Shown: positions 1 to 6,348 of the stretch, piece after piece
Numbering within the stretch: the first letter of the stretch is position 1
Layout: each line of letters starts with the position of its first letter
Source: Candidatus Rokuibacteriota bacterium
GTDB taxonomy: Bacteria; Methylomirabilota; Methylomirabilia; Rokubacteriales; CSP1-6
Reading direction: 5' to 3'
NCBI GenBank assembly: GCA_003221595.1
Contig: QHSM01000446.1
Location: forward strand, 1 to 6,906
Length of the DNA: 6,906 nt
Position numbers and translations under genes: made by a program
The notes under the pieces: generated by a model
Seen by the model: only the letters and a program-made list of their open reading frames with translations
Told to the model about the DNA's origin: nothing
Databases searched by the model: none

Positions 1-167
1 TGGGCGATACGCGCATGAGCGTGAGGGCTGCGCAGCACCGCCATGTGCAGCATGCCGGGCAGCGCCAGGTCCGTTACGTACGCGCCCTTACCAGTGACGA
101 GCCTGGGATCCTCCTGCCGCAGGAGTCGCCGGCCGATCAGGCGCTCACTGGCCGCGCCCGCCGTCAT
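1..167 (-). CDS. Xanthine/CO dehydrogenase-family molybdopterin-binding (CoxL-type) subunit, N-terminal part
   Basis: The minus strand from an ATG at 167-165 to the window edge encodes 55 residues and continues beyond it. The visible part contains IGRRLLRQEDPRLVTGKGAY (residues 11-30), then LPGMLHMAVLRSPHAHARI (37-54). This is the characteristic start of the large, molybdenum-cofactor-binding subunit of aerobic CO dehydrogenase and related hydroxylases, which open with an IGxxxxRxEDPRLxTGxGxY block followed by RSPHAHARI. Family members are about 750-800 residues and work with a FAD subunit and a 2Fe-2S subunit, hydroxylating CO, aldehydes, purines or aromatic compounds; which of these applies here cannot be told. 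The start is supported by GGAG at 179-176, eight bases upstream. The gene diverges from the transporter operon. The catalytic region is outside the window. Confidence 0.88.
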   Translation of the reverse strand, partial: MTAGAASERLIGRRLLRQEDPRLVTGKGAYVTDLALPGMLHMAVLRSPHAHARIA

Positions 168-272
168 GCCAGCGACTCCGGACACCCGTTCGCGCCGGCG
201 AGAAGATCGACGAGTCCGTCGGAAGGGAAGAGGACGACCAGGAACGCGAGGTGCGCGAGGATCACGGCGATG

Positions 273-300
273 ATTATGAGGACGCGGTCTCGGGAATCAA
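273..300 (-). promoter_or_regulatory. Candidate sigma70-type promoter for the CoxL-type gene
   Basis: On the minus strand TTGATT (300-295) and CATAAT (278-273) are separated by 16 bases. They match the -35 consensus at 4 of 6 positions and the -10 at 5 of 6. Transcription would start near 266-265, about 100 bases before the CoxL-type ATG. It lies back to back with the plus-strand promoter candidate at 304-333. Sigma70 consensus is assumed because the organism is unknown. Confidence 0.45.
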
Positions 301-303
301 GGC

Positions 304-333
304 TTATCGCGTCTGCGGCGCCTGCGATAGAAT
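304..333 (+). promoter_or_regulatory. Candidate promoter of the transporter operon
   Basis: TAGAAT at 328-333 matches the -10 consensus at 5 of 6 positions. A weak -35 match, TTATCG at 304-309, lies 18 bases upstream. A TG at 323-324, a few bases before the hexamer, is not at the standard extended -10 spacing. Transcription would start near 340, leaving a leader of about 46 bases before the binding-protein ATG. The -10 is good and the -35 poor, which would fit a promoter that needs an activator. Confidence 0.4.
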
Positions 334-386
334 CTCGACCACCGCCGAGGTGAAAGCCCCCTCGAGCACCGCTACGGAGGACAACC

Positions 387-1436
387 ATGCGACGTCGCGC
401 CTTCCTCAAAGGCTTCGCCGCCATCGCAACGGCGGCGGCCGCCGGACCGCTGATCGTCACCGACCGCACGATCGCCCAGACCCGCACGATCTTCGTCAAC
501 ACATGGGGCGGGAGCTGGACGGCAGCGGAGGAAGCCGCCTTCTTCAAGCCGTTCACCGAGGCCACGGGCATCCGGGTGCGCACGGTGGCGCCGGTGTCCT
601 ACGCGAAGCTGAAGGCCCAGGTGCAGAGCGGCAGCTACGAGTGGGACGTGACGGCCATAACGCAGGCGGACCTGCTCCGCGCCGATCGCGAAGGGCTGGT
701 GGAGCCGGTCGACTGGACGGTCGTGAAGAAGGACAAGCTCTTCCCGAACGCCGTGTACGCCAACGGCCTCGCCTACTGCGCCCTCGGGACCAACCTGGCC
801 TACCGCAAGGACAAGTTCCCGCAGGGCGGACCGAAAAGCTGGGCCGACTTCTGGGACGTCAAGAAGTTTCCGGGCAGTCGCTCGATGCTCAACAACGCGG
901 TGCGTACGGTGCAGTTCGCGCTCGTCGCGGACGGCGTGCCCGTTGACAAGGTGTTCCCGCTGGACGTCGACCGCGCCTTCCGGAAGCTCGACCAGATCAA
1001 GCCGCACATCAAGGTCTGGTGGACGCAGGGCAACCAGTCGCAGCAGCTCCTCCGCGACGGTGAAGTGGACCTGATCGTGATGTGGAACGCGCGGGCCAGC
1101 GAGCTCCAGCAGCAGGGTCTTCCCGTTGAGCTCGTGTGGCACGGCGCCACCATCACGACCACGATGTGGGGCGTGGCGAAGGGTGCGCCGAACCGGAAGC
1201 CCGCCTGGGAATTCCTCCAGTTCGCCGTCCAGCCGAAGCCGCAGGCCGACTTCGCGAACAAGCTGTACTACGGCCCGACGAACCCCGACGCGTTCAAGCA
1301 CATCTCACCCGAGGTGTCGCGACAATTACCGACGTATCCGGAGAACGTCAAGGTCGCGATCAAGCCGGACACCGTCGCCGAGGCGGACCAGACCGCCAAG
1401 ATCCAGGAACGCTTCACACAGTGGCTGGCGAGCTGA
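387..1436 (+). CDS. Tat-exported extracellular solute-binding protein, PotD/PotF-like (ABC transporter)
   Basis: This is a 349-residue periplasmic binding protein that captures a solute for the ABC importer encoded downstream. The N-terminus reads MRRRAFLKGF, a twin-arginine export motif, followed by an alanine-rich hydrophobic stretch with likely cleavage after A30; there is no lipobox cysteine. Family landmarks shared with E. coli PotD include VNTWGGSW (37-44), SWADFW (151-156), VMWNARA (231-237), and YYGPTNP followed by ISPEV (294-310). By eye, PotD residues that hold polyamine amines are changed: D168 corresponds to N170, E171 to R173, E36 to a glycine, and D257 to a non-acidic residue (no Asp or Glu lies in 250-265). 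W229 is kept as W233. The substrate is therefore unlikely to be a polyamine and is otherwise unknown. GGAGG at 376-380, six bases before the ATG, supports this start. It is the first gene of the operon, and the permease gene overlaps its end by 16 bases. Confidence 0.93.
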   Translation: MRRRAFLKGFAAIATAAAAGPLIVTDRTIAQTRTIFVNTWGGSWTAAEEAAFFKPFTEATGIRVRTVAPVSYAKLKAQVQSGSYEWDVTAITQADLLRADREGLVEPVDWTVVKKDKLFPNAVYANGLAYCALGTNLAYRKDKFPQGGPKSWADFWDVKKFPGSRSMLNNAVRTVQFALVADGVPVDKVFPLDVDRAFRKLDQIKPHIKVWWTQGNQSQQLLRDGEVDLIVMWNARASELQQQGLPVELVWHGATITTTMWGVAKGAPNRKPAWEFLQFAVQPKPQADFANKLYYGPTNPDAFKHISPEVSRQLPTYPENVKVAIKPDTVAEADQTAKIQERFTQWLAS

Positions 1437-2296
1437 ACGCCGCCGCGGTCCGTCCCGCGAGCCTCGTCGGCGGTGCCAGGAGGAACGCGACCGCGTGGCT
1501 CCTCCTCGCCCCGGCATGCCTCGCGCTCGTGCTGCTCTTCGTGGTGCCCATCGGCTACGTGCTGCTACTGAGTGTCACCGATCCCCGGCTATCGCTCGCG
1601 CACTATGAGCGCATCTTCACGGTGCCCGTCTACACACGCGTGATGGTCAACACGTTCGTGACCTCGCTGATCGTTACGGCGCTCTGCCTGGTGATTGGCT
1701 ATCCCGTCGCGTACGTAATGGCGCGGCGCGCCGGCTGGGTGTCGACGCTACTCCTCACGATCGTCGCGATGAGCTTCTGGACCGGGTTCCTGGTCCGCAC
1801 CTACGCGTGGCTCGTGATCCTCGGCAGCAAGGGGCCGGTGGCGGGAGCATATGGGGCGCTCGGGCTCGGCAAAGCGCCGCAGCTCCTCTTCAGCACGTTC
1901 GGCTCGACGCTGGGGATGACGCATATCTTGCTGCCGTACATGATCCTGGCCCTCTACGCGGCGATGCGGAAGATCGATGCGAACCACCTGAAGGCGGCGG
2001 CCAGTCTGGGGGCGCGCCCCGCGGCGGCGTTCCGCGACGTGTTCCTGCCGCTGAGCCTGCCCGGCGTCGTCAACGGCAGCCTCCTCGTGTTCGTCACGTG
2101 CCTGGGCTTTTTCGTGACGCCGGTGCTGCTGGGCACGCCGCGTGACATGATGATCTCGCAGCTCATCAACCAGCAGATCGAGGAGCTGCTCGCGTTTGGC
2201 TTCGCATCGGCCGTCGCCGTGGTGCTCCTGATCGCGACATGCGCCGTCGTCGCGATCTATAACCACTACGCCGGCCTTGACCGGCTGTGGGGCTGA
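1421..2296 (+). CDS. ABC transporter permease, PotB-like
   Basis: This is an inner-membrane permease of 291 residues, normal for PotB-type subunits. About six hydrophobic segments are visible (near 26-50, 77-100, 108-134, 162-182, 214-238 and 258-282). The cytoplasmic coupling loop that docks onto the ATPase lies at 189-215, with the core KAAASLGA and the ending LPLSLPG. The usual glutamate of the EAA motif is lysine here (K191). The start is not certain. GTG at 1421 overlaps the binding-protein gene by 16 bases and has AGGAA at 1405-1409, 11 bases upstream. The only nearby alternative is a CTG at 1433 that overlaps the upstream stop as CTGA. Both leave the first membrane helix intact. It pairs with the PotC-like permease that begins seven bases downstream. 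Confidence 0.92.
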   Translation: MAGELNAAAVRPASLVGGARRNATAWLLLAPACLALVLLFVVPIGYVLLLSVTDPRLSLAHYERIFTVPVYTRVMVNTFVTSLIVTALCLVIGYPVAYVMARRAGWVSTLLLTIVAMSFWTGFLVRTYAWLVILGSKGPVAGAYGALGLGKAPQLLFSTFGSTLGMTHILLPYMILALYAAMRKIDANHLKAAASLGARPAAAFRDVFLPLSLPGVVNGSLLVFVTCLGFFVTPVLLGTPRDMMISQLINQQIEELLAFGFASAVAVVLLIATCAVVAIYNHYAGLDRLWG

Positions 2297-2303
2297 GCGC
2301 GCG

Positions 2304-3074
2304 ATGCTGCCGGTCATCCTCGCGGTCCTCGGCGCGCTCTTCCTGCTCGCGCCGATTCTGGTTGTCGTGCCGATGTCCTTCAGCACGGCAATCTCGTTCG
2401 CGTTCCCGCCGCCGGGATACTGGCTCGGCTACTACGCAAAGTATTTCACCAGCGAGGAGTGGCTCGAGCCCACCCTGAACAGCTTCGTGATCGCGTTGGG
2501 CGCCATGACCTTCACGATGCTGCTCGTCGTGCCCGCTGCCTTTGGCTATGTCCGCTACCGCTTCCGGGGCAAGACCCTCGTGAATCTGCTGATCATGGCA
2601 CCGCTCATCGTGCCGCACGTCGTCAGCGCGCTCGCGTACTATGGGTTCCTCGGACGGGCGAAGCTCACGGGCACGCTGCTCGGCGTGATGGTCGCCCACG
2701 GGATGCTCGCGGTCCCCGTCGCCTTCCTGGTCATTTCCGCCACGCTCAAGGGGTACGATCAGAACCTGGAGAAGGCGGCCATGAGCTCGGGGGCCGGTCC
2801 GTTCCGGACGTTCGTGCACGTCACACTGCCAGTGCTGCGGCCGGGCATGCTGGTCGGGGCGCTGTTCGCGTTTCTCTCGTCGTTCAACGAGGCGGTCGTG
2901 TCGATCTTCATCGGCGGCCGTGCCGCCGTCACGCTTCCCAAGAAGATGTACGAGTCGATCCGTCTCGAGTCCGACCCCGTCATCGCCGTCGTGTCGACGC
3001 TGCTGGTGGGCGCCGTCGTCCTCGGCGTGCTGATCTCGATGTTCCTGCGTAGAAGGAGCACCCATGCCGCTTGA
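2304..3074 (+). CDS. ABC transporter permease, PotC-like
   Basis: This is the second inner-membrane permease, 256 residues, the usual length for PotC-type subunits. The N-terminus (MLPVILAVLGALFLLAPILV) is the first membrane helix. Further hydrophobic segments lie near 59-82, 93-115, 123-147, 181-204 and 225-248. The coupling loop at 154-181 has the expected EKAAMSSGA core and ends LPVLRPG, so unlike its partner it keeps the EAA glutamate. ATG 2304 follows the previous stop by seven bases; GGGG at 2288-2291 is a weak ribosome site, so translation probably depends on coupling to the upstream gene. An in-frame TTG at 2277 exists but would add nine non-hydrophobic residues and overlap the PotB-like gene. 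Its 3' end overlaps the acyl-CoA synthetase gene by 11 bases. Confidence 0.93.
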   Translation: MLPVILAVLGALFLLAPILVVVPMSFSTAISFAFPPPGYWLGYYAKYFTSEEWLEPTLNSFVIALGAMTFTMLLVVPAAFGYVRYRFRGKTLVNLLIMAPLIVPHVVSALAYYGFLGRAKLTGTLLGVMVAHGMLAVPVAFLVISATLKGYDQNLEKAAMSSGAGPFRTFVHVTLPVLRPGMLVGALFAFLSSFNEAVVSIFIGGRAAVTLPKKMYESIRLESDPVIAVVSTLLVGAVVLGVLISMFLRRRSTHAA

Positions 3075-5175
3075 TCGGCTGCTGCGTCCGCGCTCGATCG
3101 CGATCGTCGGCGCCTCGGAGCGCCCGTCGGTCGGCCGCACCGTCGTCGAAGCGCTCGACGGCATCGGCTTTCGCGGCGATGTCTATCCGATCAATCCGAG
3201 GTACGAGAGCGTGCTCGGCCGCCGCTGCTACCCGTCGGTGGCCGACCTGCCGCGTGACGTCGACGTGCTGGCGTTCTGCGTGAACCACGCCCGCGTGCTC
3301 GAGCACATGCAGCCGGCGGCCGATCGCGGCGTCGGCGCGGCCGTCATCTTTGACGGCGGTTTCGCGGAAGCGGACGCGGAGGGCCGCGCGCGGCAGGATG
3401 CGATCGCGGCGATCTGTCGCGAGGCATCGATGGCGCTGTGCGGGCCGAACTGCATGGGGGTGATCAGCCCCCACGTGCCGAGCCTCGTCTACATCCAGGC
3501 GGTGCACGATCCAACTCGGCTCGCCGGCAACGTGGGGCTGATTTCGCAGAGCGGGTCGATCTGCATCGGCCTGCTGACGGATTGCCGGCGCTTCGGCTGG
3601 AGCCAGGTGATCTCGTCCGGCAACGAGGCGGTCGTCGCGGCCGTCGACTTCCTCGAGTACCTCGTCGACGACCCTGCGACACGCGTGATCGCGATGTTTC
3701 TCGAGACGGTGCGGCAGCCAGAGCGATTCGTGGCCGCGCTCGATCGCGCCGCCGACCGCGGCAAGCCCGTCGTCGTCCTCAAGGTCGGGCGCAGCGACCG
3801 GACGCGGCGCGCGATCAGCAGCCACACCGGCGGCCTGGCCGGCGAGGCTCGCGTGTTCTCGGCGCTGCTGCGCGCGCATCGCGCCATCGAGGTCGCCGAC
3901 ATGGACGAGCTGACGGAAGTGATCGCGGCGTGCCAGGCAGAGCGCTGGCCGCGCGGCCGCCGTCTCGCGGTCATGACGGCGTCGGGCGGGCAGGCGGAGC
4001 TGATCCTCGACCTCGCGGGCACGGCGAACCTTCAGCTCCCGCCGCTGGCACCCGGCTCGCGCGCGGAGGTCGAGCGCGTCATCGGGCGCATCACAGGCGA
4101 CGGCAACCCGCTGGACGCGTGGGGCAACGGCGACTTCGGGACGAACTTCCCGCATGGCCTTCGGGTGCTCGGAAGCGATCCCGGCTACGACGCGATCGCG
4201 TTCTGCACCGACGGCTTCGACGACCAGCCGATGGGCTCGCCCGCGCGGGCGCTGGACTACGGCAAGACCCTCGCGGAGGGCGCGCAGCAGTCGGCGAAGC
4301 CGTTCTATCTGATGACCACGCGTTCGGGCGTCTTCCGCCGCGACGTCGCGGCGTTCCTGCGCGAGCACGGGATCGCAGTCATCGGCGGTACGCGTGCAGG
4401 GCTCGGGGCGGTGGATCGGCTGGCACGGTGGAGCGAGCCGCTTGCGGCGCCGCGCCCCTCGCGCGGCGCGGGAGGCGCGATCCGGTCGATGCAGGGGGGG
4501 CGCGTGAGGCCGACCATCCACGAGCACGACGCCAAGCGCCTGCTCGCGACGGTCGGCGTGTCTATCGTACGCGAGCGGGTCGTCGCGTCGCTCGGCGAGG
4601 CGCGCGACGCGGCGAAGACCATCGGCTATCCCGTCGCTCTGAAGGTCGTGTCCGACGCGATTCCGCATCGGTCGGATGTGGGTCTCGTCTCGGTCGGGCT
4701 CCGCGACGAGAGCGAGCTGGGCGCCGCGTGGGATCGGCTGTCCCGCCGCGTTGACGATCTCGGCCGGCGGAACGACATCGCGGGGTTCCTGATCCAGGAG
4801 ATGGCGCCCGGGCTCCTCGAGGTCTTCGCCGGTGTCAGCCGCGACCCCGACTTCGGCCTCGTCCTCGCGTTCGGCGCCGGGGGCGTGCTGATCGAGGCGC
4901 TGGACGACGTGGCGCTGCGCCCGCTGCCCCTGCGGGTCGGCGACGCGGCCGGGATGATCGCCGAGACCCGGGTCGCGACCCTGCTCGGCGGCTTTCGCGG
5001 TCGGCCGCCCGGCGACGTCGGTGCCCTCGCCCGCGCACTCGAGGCGGTCGGCGACTTCGCGTGGGCCGAGCGCGAGAGTCTGGCCGAGCTCGACGTGAAC
5101 CCGATCGTGGTGCGGGAGACGGGCGCGGGCTGCGTCGTCGTGGATGCGCTCATCGTGCCGCGCCCCGGAGCCTGA
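3064..5175 (+). CDS. NDP-forming acyl-CoA synthetase (acetate--CoA ligase family), fused alpha-beta form
   Basis: This is a 703-residue enzyme of the ADP-forming acetyl-CoA synthetase family, which interconverts a carboxylic acid, CoA and ATP with an acyl-CoA, ADP and phosphate through phosphohistidine intermediates. Domains in order are: a CoA-binding Rossmann domain (RSIAIVGASER, 10-20); succinyl-CoA-ligase-like domains with GPNCMG (127-132), SQSGS (161-165) and SSHTGGLAG (252-260), where H254 is the expected phosphorylated histidine; a low-complexity linker (about 457-482); and an ATP-grasp domain (from about 485) with the second histidine H535 in HRSDVG and ELDVNPIVV near the end. All key residues seen are present, so it is probably active. 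AAGGAG at 3053-3058, five bases before the ATG, fixes the start. It lies between the permease and ATPase genes, overlapping the former by 11 bases, which links it to the imported solute. The acyl substrate cannot be read from the sequence. Confidence 0.93.
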   Translation: MPLDRLLRPRSIAIVGASERPSVGRTVVEALDGIGFRGDVYPINPRYESVLGRRCYPSVADLPRDVDVLAFCVNHARVLEHMQPAADRGVGAAVIFDGGFAEADAEGRARQDAIAAICREASMALCGPNCMGVISPHVPSLVYIQAVHDPTRLAGNVGLISQSGSICIGLLTDCRRFGWSQVISSGNEAVVAAVDFLEYLVDDPATRVIAMFLETVRQPERFVAALDRAADRGKPVVVLKVGRSDRTRRAISSHTGGLAGEARVFSALLRAHRAIEVADMDELTEVIAACQAERWPRGRRLAVMTASGGQAELILDLAGTANLQLPPLAPGSRAEVERVIGRITGDGNPLDAWGNGDFGTNFPHGLRVLGSDPGYDAIAFCTDGFDDQPMGSPARALDYGKTLAEGAQQSAKPFYLMTTRSGVFRRDVAAFLREHGIAVIGGTRAGLGAVDRLARWSEPLAAPRPSRGAGGAIRSMQGGRVRPTIHEHDAKRLLATVGVSIVRERVVASLGEARDAAKTIGYPVALKVVSDAIPHRSDVGLVSVGLRDESELGAAWDRLSRRVDDLGRRNDIAGFLIQEMAPGLLEVFAGVSRDPDFGLVLAFGAGGVLIEALDDVALRPLPLRVGDAAGMIAETRVATLLGGFRGRPPGDVGALARALEAVGDFAWAERESLAELDVNPIVVRETGAGCVVVDALIVPRPGA
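5167..5170 (+). promoter_or_regulatory. Ribosome binding site deciding a CTG start for the ATPase
   Basis: GGAG at 5167-5170 lies seven bases before CTG 5178 and only one base before CTG 5172. The in-frame alternatives are GTG 5061, which would place about 39 arginine-rich residues inside the synthetase gene, and GTG 5205, which would cut away the first conserved strand. The spacing favours CTG 5178. Confidence 0.5.
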
Positions 5176-5177
5176 CA

Positions 5178-6248
5178 CTGGCATATCTGAAGCTCGACCG
5201 TCTTGTGAAGTCCTACGACGGCCGCGTCAACGCCGTCGACGGGATCAGCCTCGAGATCGACAAGGGCGAGTTCCTCACCCTGCTCGGCCCGAGCGGCTCG
5301 GGGAAGACGACGACGCTGATGATGATCGCGGGCTTCGAGGAGCCCAGCAGCGGCGTCATCGAGCTCGGCGGCGAGGATCTGACGCGCCGCAAGCCATACG
5401 AGCGCAACATCGGCGTCGTCTTCCAGAACTACGCCTTGTTTCCCCACATGACGGTCGAGCGCAACGTCGCCTTTCCGCTGCGCATGCGCGCGTTTCCGCG
5501 CTCGCAGCAGGCGGAGCGCGTGCGCGAGATCCTCGACCTTGTCGGGCTGCGCCGGTTCGCCGACAAGCATCCGCGCGAGCTGTCCGGCGGCCAGCAGCAG
5601 CGCGTCGCGCTCGCACGGGGCCTCGTCTTCAACCCTGACGTGCTCCTCCTGGACGAGCCGCTCGGAGCGCTCGACAAAAACTTACGCGAGCAGATGCAGG
5701 TCGAGCTCAAGCGCATCCACCGCGAGGTGGGCATCACCATGGTGTACGTGACACACGACCAGACCGAGGCGATGACGATGTCTGACCGCATCGCGGTCTT
5801 CAGCCACGGCACGCTCGAGCAGACCGCGCCGCCGCTCGAGGTGTATCACCGGCCGCGCTCCCGATTCGTGGGCGAGTTCATCGGCGACAGCAACTTCTTC
5901 ACCGGCCGTGTCGACTCCGGTGCGCCAGGGCACGTCGAGCTCGACGGCGTCGGGCCGATCGAGGCGGATGCCGACGCCTGCCGGCGCCTCGCGGGCGCGC
6001 CCGTCGACGTGCTCGTGCGTCCCGAGCGTCTTCAACTGGTCGGCGACAGCGAGCTGCTTGCGAACCGCCTGGCGGTCAAGATTGGCGTGATCGTCAATTA
6101 CGGCGACAGCGTCCTCATCATCGGCGACGCCGGACGTCAGCGCATACGCATCCGTATCGCGGGCGCACAGCCTGACGCGGTCCGCGAGGGCGCGACGGTC
6201 ATGGTCGCCTGGAAGGCGGGCGACGAGCATCTGATCGCGCGGTCGTGA
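5178..6248 (+). CDS. ABC transporter ATP-binding protein, PotA-like
   Basis: This is the cytoplasmic ATPase that powers the importer, 356 residues if started at CTG 5178, which is normal for PotA. Motifs appear in order: Walker A GPSGSGKT (38-45), Q-loop FQNYALFPH (Q83), signature LSGGQQQ (135-141), Walker B VLLLDE (155-160) with D-loop GALD, and the switch histidine H193 in VTHDQTEA. A C-terminal TOBE-type regulatory domain follows (about 235-356), with FIGDSNFF and VRPERLQL. All catalytic residues are present. No ATG, GTG or TTG lies close to the conserved N-terminus. CTG 5178 gives the natural start (M)AYLKLDRLVKSYDG, only two bases after the synthetase stop codon, and is preferred; CTG 5172 (overlapping that stop as CTGA) and GTG 5205 are alternatives. 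It is the last gene of the operon. Confidence 0.93.
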   Translation: MAYLKLDRLVKSYDGRVNAVDGISLEIDKGEFLTLLGPSGSGKTTTLMMIAGFEEPSSGVIELGGEDLTRRKPYERNIGVVFQNYALFPHMTVERNVAFPLRMRAFPRSQQAERVREILDLVGLRRFADKHPRELSGGQQQRVALARGLVFNPDVLLLDEPLGALDKNLREQMQVELKRIHREVGITMVYVTHDQTEAMTMSDRIAVFSHGTLEQTAPPLEVYHRPRSRFVGEFIGDSNFFTGRVDSGAPGHVELDGVGPIEADADACRRLAGAPVDVLVRPERLQLVGDSELLANRLAVKIGVIVNYGDSVLIIGDAGRQRIRIRIAGAQPDAVREGATVMVAWKAGDEHLIARS

Positions 6249-6285
6249 TCGAGACGCTCGCCCACGTCCCCGCACTGCCGCGTCC

Positions 6286-6304
6286 GCGCCGTTGTCATCG
6301 GCGC
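6286..6304. repeat. Perfect inverted repeat around the cupin-gene -35 hexamer
   Basis: GCGCCG (6286-6291) and CGGCGC (6299-6304) can form a six-base-pair GC stem with a seven-base loop, 38 bases after the ATPase stop. The loop contains TTGTCA, the -35 hexamer of the downstream promoter candidate. No T tract follows, so a simple intrinsic terminator is unlikely. It could be an operator or a 3' end-stabilising hairpin of the operon mRNA. Short GC palindromes are common by chance in such DNA. Confidence 0.35.
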
Positions 6305-6321
6305 TGTCCGGCGTTTATCCT
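6292..6321 (+). promoter_or_regulatory. Candidate sigma70-type promoter for the truncated cupin gene
   Basis: TTGTCA at 6292-6297 (5 of 6 to consensus) and TATCCT at 6316-6321 (4 of 6) are separated by 18 bases. Transcription would start near 6328, giving a leader of about 20 bases that contains the GGGGAGGAGG ribosome site at 6334-6343. The promoter lies after the transporter operon, so the cupin remnant looks like a separate unit. Confidence 0.5.
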
Positions 6322-6348
6322 CATTCCGCGATCGGGGAGGAGGCCAAC

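Noticed and set aside
15..353. 112-codon open frame on the plus strand
   Set aside because: It lies opposite the CoxL-type N-terminus, which has clear family motifs on the minus strand. The translation is Arg/Ser/Ala-rich with no recognisable domain.
251..946. 231-codon plus-strand frame overlapping the binding-protein gene
   Set aside because: It is an out-of-frame reading of the binding-protein gene, rich in Arg and Gly, and the true frame has the Tat signal and PotD motifs.
372..1301. 309-codon minus-strand frame
   Set aside because: Antisense shadow of the binding-protein gene with Arg/His/Asp-rich composition and no ribosome site or motif.
2277..2303. TTG start extending the PotC-like permease by nine residues
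   Set aside because: It would overlap the upstream permease gene and put cysteine and charged residues ahead of the first helix, while ATG 2304 gives the normal PotC length.
4494..4500. Run of seven G in the linker of the synthetase gene, possible slippage or phase-variation site
   Set aside because: The frame continues cleanly through it into the ATP-grasp domain, and a G7 run is not unusual at this GC content. There is no second signal of phase variation.
2980..5184. 734-codon open frame on the minus strand
   Set aside because: It is the antisense shadow of the acyl-CoA synthetase gene. The plus frame has all family motifs, while this frame gives Arg/Asp/His-rich low-complexity protein, the usual artefact of high-GC coding DNA.
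6292..6348. TTG-initiated 19-residue extension of the cupin remnant
   Set aside because: The extension covers the promoter and the GGGGAGGAGG ribosome site, has no cupin similarity, and the ATG at 6349 is ideally spaced.
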